Source: Clostridiales bacterium
Lineage (GTDB): Bacteria > Bacillota > Clostridia > Christensenellales > JAISNN01
Length of the DNA stretch: 35,380 nucleotides
Reading direction: 5' to 3'
Assembly: GCA_031275485.1 (NCBI GenBank)
Contig: JAISOS010000057.1
Location: 1 to 35,380, forward strand
A program made the translations under genes and the position numbers. Shown here one piece after another: positions 22,879 to 32,259 of this stretch (its first letter is position 1; every line of letters begins with the position of its first letter). The notes under the pieces are model-generated. The model did not search any database, had not been told where the DNA came from, and saw only the letters and a list, made by a program, of their open reading frames with translations.

Positions 22879-23198
22879 CGGCGGTATGCAGGCTTGGGAG
22901 ATTTCACGCGGTGGAAAACTTTTTGTGAAGAAAAGCCCCCCATGTTCCTTTCTAAAAAGCTTCAACGGGTACATTCATCCTTTTAAAACTGCGCCGCACG
23001 ATAAATATAAGGCGATTTTTATGCGGAACGATGCGTTCGTTGCCCGACGGTGCGTATTCAATGATAACGTCAAAAAATTCGACGATTATTTTTGCGCGGT
23101 TTCAATTCATAACTATTGTATTTTGTAAATTTATCATTGAAACCTTAATACCGACATTGATTGCATGCGGAATTTTTTCGTCTTTGAAGGCGTTCGCG
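22879..23198. other. Spacer between thiI and the converging PBP gene
   Basis: 320 bp without a gene. It holds an inverted copy of the dispersed element (22895-22975) and a 9-bp inverted repeat GGTTTCAAT (23098-23106) / ATTGAAACC (23136-23144) with a 29-nt loop. Confidence 0.5.
22895..22975 (-). repeat. Dispersed element, copy 6 (inverted)
   Basis: On the minus strand: GAAGCTTTTTAGAAAGG, then GGGGGGCTTTTCTTCAC, then AAAAAGTTTTCCACCGCG. Same order of blocks as copies 2 and 3. Confidence 0.4.
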
Positions 23199-25370
23199 CT
23201 AGTAAAAGACGGTACGGCGCACTCGTTTATGCGGCGGTAGGATAACGGCGGCGGGACGCTCGCGAGCTTCTAAACGGAACGGGATTTCGGTCTTTTCATA
23301 TTCCGCAAAGTTTTTATCTTCCTCGAATTCGGGCAAGCCGCGCCGTTCGCGCGAGTATAGTCCGGGCGATTCAAGCAAGCCGCGTAATTCGGAAAAGGAC
23401 AATTCGCGCAACTCGTATTCGTATTCGGACAAGAATAATTTGCGCGGGTCGGACGGCGGCAATTCGCGCAATTCAGGCAAAGCGTTCGTTTTGAAAATTT
23501 CCGTGCCTCCGTCGGTTTTAACGCGCGTAATTCCAGGCGGCTCGGTAAAATCGGCGGGAGGATTGCCGCAGTATAGCGCGGTCAAAATTTCCGCCGCTGT
23601 GAGCGTCGGATACGACCCGCCCGTGACGGAATTTGCAAGAGCGTTTTCGGCGGAATTAGATAGGTTGCCCTGCCATACAAGCAGGGAATGACACGTCGTG
23701 TAAGAGAGATTCCACGCGTCGTCGTTCAGCCTTTTATCGTCGGCGTTGGCTACCGTTCCCGTCTTTGACGCAACCGAAAAGGGAAGTCCCGAAAGGAATT
23801 TCGCCGTGCCCGACTTTGAGGTTTCGAGCAGTATGTCGGTCATAAAATACGCGTCCTCCTCGGATAACACGCGCTTAAACGAGCGACTTTTTTTGTATAT
23901 GAGATTGCCGCCGCCGTCGTATATCCTTTCGATGAAGCCGAGCGGTCTGTAATTGCCGCCGTTTGCGAGCATGGAGTATCCCGAGAGAATCTCGATAGGT
24001 GTCAGTCCGTCGGTCAAGCCGCCCAAGGCTATGTTTAGATTGTCCGCGTCCGAAAAGCGGACATTCATCTCCGCTGCGAACTCTTTGCACCTCTTTACGG
24101 TCAGCTTGCCGAGAATGTCGACGGCGGCGACGTTAGAGGAATGCTTTACGGCGTTTCTCACCGTTGTAAGCCCCTCGTATTTGTCCTTATAGTTTGACGG
24201 AGAGTAACCGTTCTCAAAGGTCTTTTTTACGTCCTCTATCGGCGACGACGGCGTTATTATGCCGTCCTTAAAGGCGGGCGCGTACACGAACAGCGGCTTT
24301 GCCGCCGAGCCGGGTCGGCGCTTCAGTCCGTATATATTGAACGCGGCGTCCGCATAAAACGCGTTTATTCCGCCGTCGTGGTTGTCCGAGAGCATCGACA
24401 TAACGTCGGGTTTTTTGCCGAACGAATTTGCCGCGAGGTATTTTTCGTTATTTAAAGCGTCCGCGAGGATTCTTTGCTTTTCGGCATCGTAGAACGTGTA
24501 AATTTTATATCCAGACGCTCTCAACGACCCGACGCTTAATCCCGTTATTTTCGCCGCCTCGCTAAAAACGGCGCCGATATAGGGTTCGCGCTCGGTTTCG
24601 GAGCGGATTTTTCCCGCAAGCGCGATTTTTTCCGCGCGCGCGGCCGCGACTTCGTCCGCCGACGCGTAGCCGCAATCCGCCATAAGCCGTAGAACTAAAT
24701 TGCGGCGTTCATAAGATTTTTTTAAGTCCCGAATGGGAGAATACCTCGCGGGATTTTTTACGACTGCGGCGAGAACTGCGCACTCAGACAGAGAAAGCTC
24801 GCTTAACTCCTTGCCGAAAAAGCCGGCGGCGGCGGGCTTGACGCCGTAAATACCGCCGCCGAAATAGAGACCGTTCAGATACATCTCCATTATTTCCGAC
24901 TTGGAATATTTTTTGTCGAGCTCTAGGGCGAGTTTTATCTCCTTGATTTTCCGTTCAAGCGTTTTTTCATGCGAAAGTTGCGAGTTTTTGACGAGTTGCT
25001 GGTTTATTGTGGACGCGCCCTCTTTGAAAGATAGGGTTTTCACGTCGTTTTTTATCGCGCCCGCTATCCTTATAGGGTCGATTCCGTTATGCTTGAAAAA
25101 GCGTTTATCCTCTATCGACACAAAAGCAAGCACAAGCCTTTTGGGAATATTCGCGTATTTTACGTACGAGCCGCCGCCCGTGTTTATGGGTGCGCCGAAC
25201 GTGTCATAAACCGCGACGTCGTATTCGGGAGGAGCAAGCGCGGCGCGGTCTAACGATACCTTTGCCGACATATTCCAAAAAATCGCCGCCGAAAGTGTGA
25301 TTAGGACGGAAAAAATAAGACACGCGGAGTATAAAATTTTTTTTACGAGGCGTTTTTTCGGCTTTTTCAT
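23199..25370 (-). CDS. Class A penicillin-binding protein (PBP1a-like)
   Basis: Bifunctional peptidoglycan synthase anchored in the membrane. The 723 residues contain an N-terminal basic stretch and membrane anchor (about 11-33), then a GT51 glycosyltransferase with SIEDKRFFKHNGID (catalytic E87) and GASTINQQLVKN (118-129), and a transpeptidase with SAAK (355-358, nucleophile S355), SSN (411-413) and KTG (536-538). A tail after residue 600 is made of irregular LREL/SE-EYE-ELREL units ending in a basic stretch. The -10 box TATAAT ends 7 nt before the ATG and no Shine-Dalgarno is present, a leaderless arrangement like manA. The gene is divergent from miaB across 110 bp. Confidence 0.93.
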   Translation of the reverse strand: MKKPKKRLVKKILYSACLIFSVLITLSAAIFWNMSAKVSLDRAALAPPEYDVAVYDTFGAPINTGGGSYVKYANIPKRLVLAFVSIEDKRFFKHNGIDPIRIAGAIKNDVKTLSFKEGASTINQQLVKNSQLSHEKTLERKIKEIKLALELDKKYSKSEIMEMYLNGLYFGGGIYGVKPAAAGFFGKELSELSLSECAVLAAVVKNPARYSPIRDLKKSYERRNLVLRLMADCGYASADEVAAARAEKIALAGKIRSETEREPYIGAVFSEAAKITGLSVGSLRASGYKIYTFYDAEKQRILADALNNEKYLAANSFGKKPDVMSMLSDNHDGGINAFYADAAFNIYGLKRRPGSAAKPLFVYAPAFKDGIITPSSPIEDVKKTFENGYSPSNYKDKYEGLTTVRNAVKHSSNVAAVDILGKLTVKRCKEFAAEMNVRFSDADNLNIALGGLTDGLTPIEILSGYSMLANGGNYRPLGFIERIYDGGGNLIYKKSRSFKRVLSEEDAYFMTDILLETSKSGTAKFLSGLPFSVASKTGTVANADDKRLNDDAWNLSYTTCHSLLVWQGNLSNSAENALANSVTGGSYPTLTAAEILTALYCGNPPADFTEPPGITRVKTDGGTEIFKTNALPELRELPPSDPRKLFLSEYEYELRELSFSELRGLLESPGLYSRERRGLPEFEEDKNFAEYEKTEIPFRLEARERPAAVILPPHKRVRRTVFY

Positions 25371-25377
25371 CAGTTTT

Positions 25378-25383
25378 ATTATA
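25378..25383 (-). promoter_or_regulatory. -10 box of the PBP gene, leaderless position
   Basis: Minus-strand TATAAT, 7 nt before the ATG. The -35 region is AT-rich and not clearly recognisable. Confidence 0.5.
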
Positions 25384-25421
25384 GCTTTTTTTGCGAATTT
25401 TATTTATATTTTGAAAAACAG

Positions 25422-25450
25422 TTGAAAAATTTTCGTATAAAATGTATAAT
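25422..25450 (+). promoter_or_regulatory. miaB promoter
   Basis: TTGAAA (25422-25427), 17 bp, TATAAT (25445-25450); same hexamers and spacing as the manA promoter. It lies about 40 bp from the PBP -10 box on the other strand. Confidence 0.7.
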
Positions 25451-25480
25451 AAAACGATAAGGAAACTTACGGGGAAAATC

Positions 25481-26782
25481 ATGCGCTATCATATCGTTAC
25501 ATACGGCTGTCAAATGAACGTCCATGAGTCGGAAAAAATTGCCGGAATATTAAAAAAAGAAGGCGGCGAGCCGTGCGGCGGCGCGGATGACGCCGATTTA
25601 ATCGTTTTCAACACCTGCTGTATACGCGATACCGCAGAAAAACGAGCTCTCGGCAATATCGGCGCGCTCAAAAGCCGCAAAAAAAACCGCAAGGATTTGA
25701 TAATCGCCGTGCTCGGCTGTATGACGCAACAAAAGGGTTTCGCCGAAACGATGAAAGCGAAATTTCCTTTCGTCGACATAATTTTGGGAGCGAATAACCT
25801 CCACCTTTTGCCGTATTACCTCAAATTAAAGGACAAAAAAACCGCTATCGATATAAACGATAATCCCTACGACGTCAATATTTCCGTCGATACTTTCAGG
25901 ACAAGCTTTCCGAACGCATGGGTCAACATAATGTACGGCTGCAACAATTTCTGTTCTTATTGCGTCGTGCCTTACGTCAGAGGCGCGGAGGTCAGCCGCC
26001 CGCCAGGCGATATTATAAACGAGGTCAAGTTCCTGATAAGCGAAGGATATAAAGAGATTACATTGCTCGGGCAGAACGTCAATTCATATAAATACGGAGA
26101 TTACGGTTTTAAGCGTTTGTTGTCGGAAACTGCGGGTGCGGATAGAAAGTTCCGCCTGAGGTTTATGACGTCAAATCCTAAGGATTTCAATAAGGATATA
26201 ATAGAAGTTATAAAAGCGTCCGACAATATCTGTAAGCATATCCATCTGCCCGTGCAATCGGGTAGCGACAGAATTTTGCGGCTGATGAACCGCAAATATA
26301 CCGCCGCGCATTACATTGATTTGGTGGATTCCGTGCGGAGCCGTATCGGCGGCGCGCTTTTCAGTACGGACATTATGGTCGGCTTCCCGACGGAGACGGA
26401 GGATGATTTTTCGGACACGTTGAGTTTGGTCGAGAGATGTCGCTTTTCACAGGCGTTTACTTTCGTATACTCGCCGCGCGCGGGCACGGCGTCCGCGAAT
26501 ATGCGGGATTTAGACGCGGATGTGAAGAAACGCAGAATTACCGAGCTTATAAGGGTTCAAAACAAAATTACTAAGGAAATCTCTAAGAGCTTTTGCGGTA
26601 CGGTTCGGGAGGTTTTAATCGAGGGCGAGGACAAGAAAGGCAATTTTATGGGCAAAACCGATAACGGCAGATTAGTCGTCTTTAAAAAGCGTTCGGGATA
26701 CGGCGTAGGCTCTTTTGCGGACGTAAAAATAGCCGAATCGAAGTCGTCGTCGCTCACGGGCGAAATATGCGGAAGAAATTAA
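25481..26782 (+). CDS. miaB: tRNA-2-methylthio-N6-isopentenyladenosine synthase MiaB
   Basis: Radical-SAM methylthiotransferase that modifies A37 of tRNAs. I chose the ATG at 25481 (433 residues): the in-frame ATG at 25442 overlaps the -10 box. The UPF0004 domain supplies three cysteines for one iron-sulfur cluster (C10 in TYGCQMN, C46 in FNTCCIRD, C80 in LGCMTQ). The radical-SAM CxxxCxxC is C154/C158/C161 in YGCNNFCSYCVVPYVRG. GLLGQNVNSY-like ITLLGQNVNSYKYGD, HLPVQSGSD and a C-terminal TRAM domain complete the family. It is the first gene of the common Firmicute order miaB-mutS-mutL. Its usual substrate-maker miaA is not seen in the window. Confidence 0.96.
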   Translation: MRYHIVTYGCQMNVHESEKIAGILKKEGGEPCGGADDADLIVFNTCCIRDTAEKRALGNIGALKSRKKNRKDLIIAVLGCMTQQKGFAETMKAKFPFVDIILGANNLHLLPYYLKLKDKKTAIDINDNPYDVNISVDTFRTSFPNAWVNIMYGCNNFCSYCVVPYVRGAEVSRPPGDIINEVKFLISEGYKEITLLGQNVNSYKYGDYGFKRLLSETAGADRKFRLRFMTSNPKDFNKDIIEVIKASDNICKHIHLPVQSGSDRILRLMNRKYTAAHYIDLVDSVRSRIGGALFSTDIMVGFPTETEDDFSDTLSLVERCRFSQAFTFVYSPRAGTASANMRDLDADVKKRRITELIRVQNKITKEISKSFCGTVREVLIEGEDKKGNFMGKTDNGRLVVFKKRSGYGVGSFADVKIAESKSSSLTGEICGRN

Positions 26783-27158
26783 GGCGGCGGTTTGCTATAT
26801 CATAAAAAAAACGGAGCTCGGAACGCTTTTTATGCAAGCGAGAATACCGCGTGACGCGAAGTATTCCGTATACGAGAATACTTCGACAACCTTTTTCTTT
26901 GTTTTTTTGCGCTCGTTTGCCTTATTTTTCTTCGTGCGGCAAATACCTTTGACGGATATACGAAAGTCTTCCGAAAATCCGAATTTTCTTATTTATGGAT
27001 ACGTTTTTTTAAATATGCGGTATTTTTTACGCTTTTAACGGGAGCTTCGGTTTTTTAAAAAACGCTGAAAAAACTAAACGCTAAAGCGAGATATCGTACC
27101 ATACGGAAAGGCGACAAAATATAACGGCGATAAAATACGTAAAATAAACGGGAATCAT
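26783..27158. other. Spacer between miaB and mutS
   Basis: 376 bp without a gene. A perfect 10-bp palindrome of the AAGTATTC type lies at 26857-26885. The rest is AT-rich; no clear promoter for mutS was found. Confidence 0.5.
26857..26885. repeat. Perfect 10-bp inverted repeat CGAAGTATTC/GAATACTTCG
   Basis: CGAAGTATTC (26857-26866), a 9-nt loop, GAATACTTCG (26876-26885). A further GAGAATAC precedes it at 26840. Same arms as the hairpin at 1238-1274. Confidence 0.7.
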
Positions 27159-29798
27159 ATGAAAAACGAAAAAAAACTTTCCCCTATGATGACGCACTAT
27201 ATGACCGTGAAAGAACGATACCCCGACGCGATACTTATGTTCCGTCTGGGAGACTTTTACGAGATGTTTTTTCAGGACGCGGTCACCGCGTCCTCTATCC
27301 TCGATTTAACGCTTACGGGACGCGATTGCGGGCTTGAAAAGCGCGCGGAAATGTGCGGCGTGCCCTATCACGCCGTCGATACTTACGTGAAAAAGCTGAT
27401 AGACAACGGCTGCAAAGTGGCGATATGCGACCAGATGAACACGCCGGAGGACGCGCGCGGAAAGCTTGTGGACAGAGAGGTCGTGCGCGTCGTAACGCCC
27501 GGCACCGTCATCGACGACACGCTTTTAGACGATAAAACCGCCGTGTATACCGCTTCGGTTTTTATAGATAAAACTCGCGTCGGGTTGGCTTACGCGGATA
27601 TGGCTAGCGGCGAATTTAAATGCCGCGAGCTTGACAATCCTTATAATCTCGAGGATTGCCTGCTGAATATAAACGCCGCCGAAATCATAGCGTCCGACGC
27701 GGCTTGCGAATTTATGTTGTCTATGAAGTCCCTCGCGGCGGGCAGACTGGTAAAGCCGCAGAAATATCACGACTACGCTTACAAGTACGATAACGCCGAA
27801 AAGAAACTGAAAAGACAATTCAACGCCGTTTCTTTGGAGGCATTCGGGCTTTCGGAAAAACGATACGCCGTTGCCGCTGCGGGCGCGCTTATGGAATATT
27901 TTACGGAAACGCAAAAAAGAGGACTGCCGCATTTCAATAAAATCGTCTGCATTACGGAAAAAGACCGTATGCTACTCGACAATAACGCGCGGCGCAATCT
28001 TGAATTGACGGAGACCGCCCGCGAAAGAAGAAAGGTCGGGACACTCCTTTGGCTACTCGATAAGACGGTCACAAATATGGGCGCGCGCAAAATGAAGGAG
28101 GTCATTGAAAATCCGCTCTTAAATTCCACCGAAATAAACGGGAGATTGGACGCCGTCGACGAGTTCGTTAAAAACGCAAGACTTAGAGACGGGCTTGCCG
28201 CCGGCCTTAAAAGGGTTCGAGACCTTGAACGGCTGTCCGCGAAAATTGCCTACGGAAATCTCAATCCGCGCGATTGCGCCGCAATCGCGGAAACTTTGCG
28301 CGAATTGCCGGCGATTAAAAAATCGCTCGCGTCCTGCCGTTCCGAATTGCTGAAAAAGAGCGCGGATAAAATTATGCCGCTTCCCGAAATCGGCGGGCTT
28401 CTTTTGCGGGCGATAGCGGAAAATCCGCCCGCGCTTTTAAAGGACGGCGGATACATAAACGACGGCTACAACGCGGAACTTGACGAATACAGAAATATCA
28501 GAAAAAACGGAAAGGCCCTGATCGTCAACCTCGAAACCGCCGAGCGCGCCGCTACGGGAATAAAAAATCTGAAAGTAGGCTTTAATAAGGTTTTCGGATA
28601 TTACATAGAGGTAACTAGCCAATACAAAAATCAGACTCCTTTCAGGTATATAAGAAAGCAGACTACCGTGAACGGCGAACGCTACGTTACGGAAGAATTG
28701 AAGGAGCTGGAAGATAAAATTTTGAGCGCGGAGGAGCGGAGTCTCAAAATCGAGGCGGTTTTATTCACGGAGATAAAATCCGCGCTCGTCGTCGTCATTC
28801 CCGAGCTTCAGATCACCGCGTCCGCGCTTGCGCTCTGCGACGTGCTGCTCTCGTTTGGCGAGGTCTCCGCGATCCACGGCTTTTCGCGCCCCGTCATAAA
28901 CGAGAGTATAAAAGAAATCAATATAACCGGAGGCGCGCACCCCGTAATCCGCGCGCTCATAAGCCGCGATTTTATCCCGAACGATGTCCTTCTCGATTGC
29001 GGCAAAAATCGCACGCTCATAATAACCGGTCCCAATATGGCGGGCAAAAGCACGTACATGCGTCAGGTCGCCGTGATAACCGTTATGGCGCACATAGGCT
29101 GTTTTGTGTCTGCGGTCGCGGCCAGAATATCGCTCACGGACAGAATCTTTACGAGGGTGGGCGCGAGCGACGACCTTGGGTTGGGGCAGAGCACATTTAT
29201 GACCGAGATGATAGAGGCTTCGGCAATCATAAATAACGCGACGGAAAACAGCCTGCTCATACTCGACGAAATCGGGCGCGGCACGTCCACATACGACGGG
29301 ATGTCCATAGCGTGGGCGATACTTGAGTATATCTCAGGACATATAAAGGCAAAAACGCTTTTTTCCACGCATTATCACGAAATAGCCGAGCTCGAGGGTC
29401 TGTTAGAAGGCGTAAAAAATTATAAAATACTCGTCAAAGAGGTTGGAAACGGCATACAATTCCTTTACAAAATAGCGCGCGGAGGCGCGAACAAAAGCTT
29501 TGGCGTCAAGGTTGCGTCTCTTGCGGGGCTACCGAAAGAGATTATAGAAAGGGCGGAGGTTTTGATAAAAAGGCTTGAAGCCTCCGATATAAACAAGGAT
29601 ACGAACGCGCTTATGCTGAACGGCGTTTCGCAAAAAAACGCAAAGCAAATCAGCTTTATCGAGGAAATCGGCGATAAAGAAAGGGTAAAAAATGAAATTT
29701 TCAACATTATAAAGGATACGAATCCCGACACTTGTTCTCCGTTGCAAGCATTGACAATTTTGACGGAATTGAAAGAAAGAACGAAAGGTATAAAATGA
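27159..29798 (+). CDS. mutS: DNA mismatch repair protein MutS
   Basis: Recognises mismatches and recruits MutL. The 879 residues match MutS1 in length. The mismatch-binding domain has MFRLGDFYEMFFQDA, with the Phe-Tyr-Glu wedge preserved. The core/lever domain is followed by the clamp. The ATPase shows TGPNMAGKSTYMRQ (about residue 624), Walker B LLILDEIGRGTSTYDGM and STHYHE. The C-terminal part ends with a helix-turn-helix dimer segment and a short variable tail. The start at 27159 has only a weak GGGA site. mutL follows after a 126-bp gap that holds two GAATACT words. Confidence 0.97.
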   Translation: MKNEKKLSPMMTHYMTVKERYPDAILMFRLGDFYEMFFQDAVTASSILDLTLTGRDCGLEKRAEMCGVPYHAVDTYVKKLIDNGCKVAICDQMNTPEDARGKLVDREVVRVVTPGTVIDDTLLDDKTAVYTASVFIDKTRVGLAYADMASGEFKCRELDNPYNLEDCLLNINAAEIIASDAACEFMLSMKSLAAGRLVKPQKYHDYAYKYDNAEKKLKRQFNAVSLEAFGLSEKRYAVAAAGALMEYFTETQKRGLPHFNKIVCITEKDRMLLDNNARRNLELTETARERRKVGTLLWLLDKTVTNMGARKMKEVIENPLLNSTEINGRLDAVDEFVKNARLRDGLAAGLKRVRDLERLSAKIAYGNLNPRDCAAIAETLRELPAIKKSLASCRSELLKKSADKIMPLPEIGGLLLRAIAENPPALLKDGGYINDGYNAELDEYRNIRKNGKALIVNLETAERAATGIKNLKVGFNKVFGYYIEVTSQYKNQTPFRYIRKQTTVNGERYVTEELKELEDKILSAEERSLKIEAVLFTEIKSALVVVIPELQITASALALCDVLLSFGEVSAIHGFSRPVINESIKEINITGGAHPVIRALISRDFIPNDVLLDCGKNRTLIITGPNMAGKSTYMRQVAVITVMAHIGCFVSAVAARISLTDRIFTRVGASDDLGLGQSTFMTEMIEASAIINNATENSLLILDEIGRGTSTYDGMSIAWAILEYISGHIKAKTLFSTHYHEIAELEGLLEGVKNYKILVKEVGNGIQFLYKIARGGANKSFGVKVASLAGLPKEIIERAEVLIKRLEASDINKDTNALMLNGVSQKNAKQISFIEEIGDKERVKNEIFNIIKDTNPDTCSPLQALTILTELKERTKGIK

Positions 29799-29975
29799 AA
29801 CCGATATAAAAATAAGAATATTTCGTTTTTGAGGCGTTTTTTGCGTCGGGATATTGCGGAATACTTCAAGCGAGAGAATACTAAATCCGCTTATGTCAAA
29901 ACCCGGAGGGTGTAATCGGAGCTAATGAATTATACGCTATTTGAAAATCACAACGAATGGAAAAAGGAAAAAATT

Positions 29976-32198
29976 ATGCCCGATATAAATATTTTGGACA
30001 GCTCGGTATATAATAAAATTTCAGCCGGCGAGGTTATAGAAAGACCGCGCTCGGTCGTGAAAGAGCTTGTGGAAAACGCCGTGGACGCTGGAGCGACGCT
30101 CGTAACGGTAGAGATCTCGGGCGGCGGAATAAGGTCGGTCAGAGTCTCGGACAACGGCTTCGGCATCGACGAGGCGAATCTCAAAAAAGCCTTTCTGCCG
30201 CACGCCACAAGCAAAATTCTGCGCGCCGAGGATCTTGAAACAATCTCGTCGCTAGGCTTCCGCGGCGAGGCTTTGGCGAGTATAGCCGCCGTGGGAATCG
30301 TCGAGATAGTGTCTAAAACGGACGCGCAGGACGCGGCTTGTAAAATGGAAGTAAAGGACGGGATTTTTGGCGAAATCACGTATACCGCCGCCAACCGCGG
30401 CACGAGTATCACCGTAAACGATCTGTTCTACAACGCAAAACCCCGCTTGAATTTTTTGAAACGTCCGAAAACGGAGGAAAATTACATATCGGCGCTGATG
30501 GCGAAATTTATTACGGCTTATCCGGACATATCTTTTACCTATAAGGCGGACGGCGAAATCGTGTATAAAACGTCGGGAGCGGGCTTGGAGAACGCCGTTT
30601 ACGAGGTGTACGGCAGGGAACTTTCCGACAATTTGATGAGCGCGGAATACTACGCGAAAGGGAGTATTCTGAGGGGCTATATTTCTATTCCGGGTTATTA
30701 TAAGTCCAATAAAACCTATCAAACCGTGTTCGTGAACGGCAGAATTGTGGAAAGCGCGCTGATTTCCGCGGCGGTTTCTAAGGCTTACGGCGAAAATATT
30801 ATGAAGCATTGTTTTCCGATTTTTATTTTGGACATAATTCTGCCTTTCGACACGGTGGACGCCAACGCGCATCCGACAAAAAATGAGGTCAGATTTGCCG
30901 ACGATAAGGAGGTGTTTTCATTCGTGTTCAGGGCGGTTCGCGAGCGAGTAAATCTTTTTATCGCGAACGGCGAAAAAAAATCCGCGCCTTTAACTGATGA
31001 AAATGATGTAAATGACGAAGACGAATACGGAAGAAACAGAAATGAAAAATCCGAGAACGGCGACGAGGGTATCGGCTGGACCGATGCGAAAGGTGCAAGC
31101 GGTGTAAACGAAACGAACGGTACGGAGCGAATTGCGGCTAAAGGATCGGTGCGGATTGCCGGGCAAATCGGAAACAAGCCGCCGTATAACGTTAACCTCG
31201 ACGCCGTAAAAAGGTTCGGGCGCGGTTCGCTTTCTTTCGGTGCGTTGCGGAATTCCGCGAAAAACCGACTGAACGATAATGCCTCGCCGATTGCGATACC
31301 GCGCGATTTCTTTACCGATTACGGTTGTAACAATACCGACTCCGATTATAACGCGGCGGCGGAAAACGGCGGTAAAATCCAAGAAAGATCCGGTTCGAAT
31401 ACGGCATATTCGGAGAACGCGGGCGGCGGAGCGGCGGTAAAAAACGACGGCATTGGGATTCGGGACGCATTCGGTCAGAAGAGGACGCATACGGAAAACG
31501 CGGACGCTTTCGGCGGTATGAATAATTATAACTCAACCGGAGCGGAGCGTTCAAACGGCGAGGTCTTAGCTGACACGGATATATCTGCCGCATACGGAAC
31601 ACCGCCGAAAAAAACGGCTAATCCGAACGCACTTGATTTCATTAAGCACGGCAGGCGCGTAGGGCAAGTTCTCGGATGTTATATAATATTCGAGTATTTT
31701 AACGAGGTGTATTTGGTGGATCAGCACGCCATTCACGAGCGCGTAAATTATGACAGATTGAAAAGCCGTCAAAGAACGGCGAACAGTCAAATATTTTTGG
31801 AACCCTACATATTCCGCGTCAATCACGCCGAAAAAAATATTATCGACGGCTTGCGGGAATATCTCGCGGAACTCGGCTTCGACATCGAATATTTCGGCGG
31901 TAGCGATTATAAAATTTCAGCCGCGCCCGTTGACGTCGATTTGAAAAAATTTATCGCGGATTTGCTCTCCGAAGTCAGAGACACGAGGCAATCGAGAGAC
32001 TACTTGGAGGAAAAAATAATTCAAACCGCCTGCAAAAGCTCGATAAAATCGGGCGACGTCCTGAACGACGCGCAGCTTGGCGAGCTTGTCGGAATGCTGA
32101 AAAACCTCGATATCGCGCCGACATGCCCACACGGCAGACCCGTTTTCGTCAAGCTCACGAAAACGGAACTCGATAAAATGTTTAAAAGAATAATATGA
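29976..32198 (+). CDS. mutL: DNA mismatch repair protein MutL
   Basis: The 740-residue protein starts at the ATG at 29976, which has AAGGAAA eight bases upstream; an in-frame ATG at 29925 lacks this. The N-terminal GHKL ATPase has ELVENAVDAGAT (E30, N34), DNGFGI and GFRGEALASI. A 200-residue low-complexity linker (about 345-555) is rich in Asn, Gly, Ser and Ala. The C-terminal endonuclease domain has DQHAIHERVNYD (582-593), ACKSSIKSGD and CPHGRP (about 717). The endonuclease motif normally ends in Glu (DQHAxxExxxxE); here the last residue is Asp 593, a conservative change. Downstream, where miaA often lies, an insertion-sequence end is found instead. Confidence 0.96.
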   Translation: MPDINILDSSVYNKISAGEVIERPRSVVKELVENAVDAGATLVTVEISGGGIRSVRVSDNGFGIDEANLKKAFLPHATSKILRAEDLETISSLGFRGEALASIAAVGIVEIVSKTDAQDAACKMEVKDGIFGEITYTAANRGTSITVNDLFYNAKPRLNFLKRPKTEENYISALMAKFITAYPDISFTYKADGEIVYKTSGAGLENAVYEVYGRELSDNLMSAEYYAKGSILRGYISIPGYYKSNKTYQTVFVNGRIVESALISAAVSKAYGENIMKHCFPIFILDIILPFDTVDANAHPTKNEVRFADDKEVFSFVFRAVRERVNLFIANGEKKSAPLTDENDVNDEDEYGRNRNEKSENGDEGIGWTDAKGASGVNETNGTERIAAKGSVRIAGQIGNKPPYNVNLDAVKRFGRGSLSFGALRNSAKNRLNDNASPIAIPRDFFTDYGCNNTDSDYNAAAENGGKIQERSGSNTAYSENAGGGAAVKNDGIGIRDAFGQKRTHTENADAFGGMNNYNSTGAERSNGEVLADTDISAAYGTPPKKTANPNALDFIKHGRRVGQVLGCYIIFEYFNEVYLVDQHAIHERVNYDRLKSRQRTANSQIFLEPYIFRVNHAEKNIIDGLREYLAELGFDIEYFGGSDYKISAAPVDVDLKKFIADLLSEVRDTRQSRDYLEEKIIQTACKSSIKSGDVLNDAQLGELVGMLKNLDIAPTCPHGRPVFVKLTKTELDKMFKRII

Positions 32199-32217
32199 AA
32201 ATTACCGTCTGCAACAC

Positions 32218-32245
32218 TGAAATGCACCCCAAAAGTTATACACTT
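32218..32245. mobile_element. Solo terminal repeat of an IS3-family element
   Basis: TGAAATGCACCCCAAAAGTT, then ATACACTTA, resembles the ends of IS3-family (IS150-like) insertion sequences, which typically begin TGxACTGCxCCCCAAAAGTT followed by AGACA. No transposase and no partner end are seen. It lies 19 bp after the mutL stop. Confidence 0.45.
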
Positions 32246-32259
32246 AAATAAAAAAGATT

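Noticed and set aside
25442-25480. Longer MiaB start
   Set aside because: That ATG overlaps the -10 box, so it would not be in the transcript.
29925-29975. Longer MutL start
   Set aside because: The extra 17 residues precede the conserved MutL N-terminus and the ATG at 29976 has AAGGAAA at good spacing.
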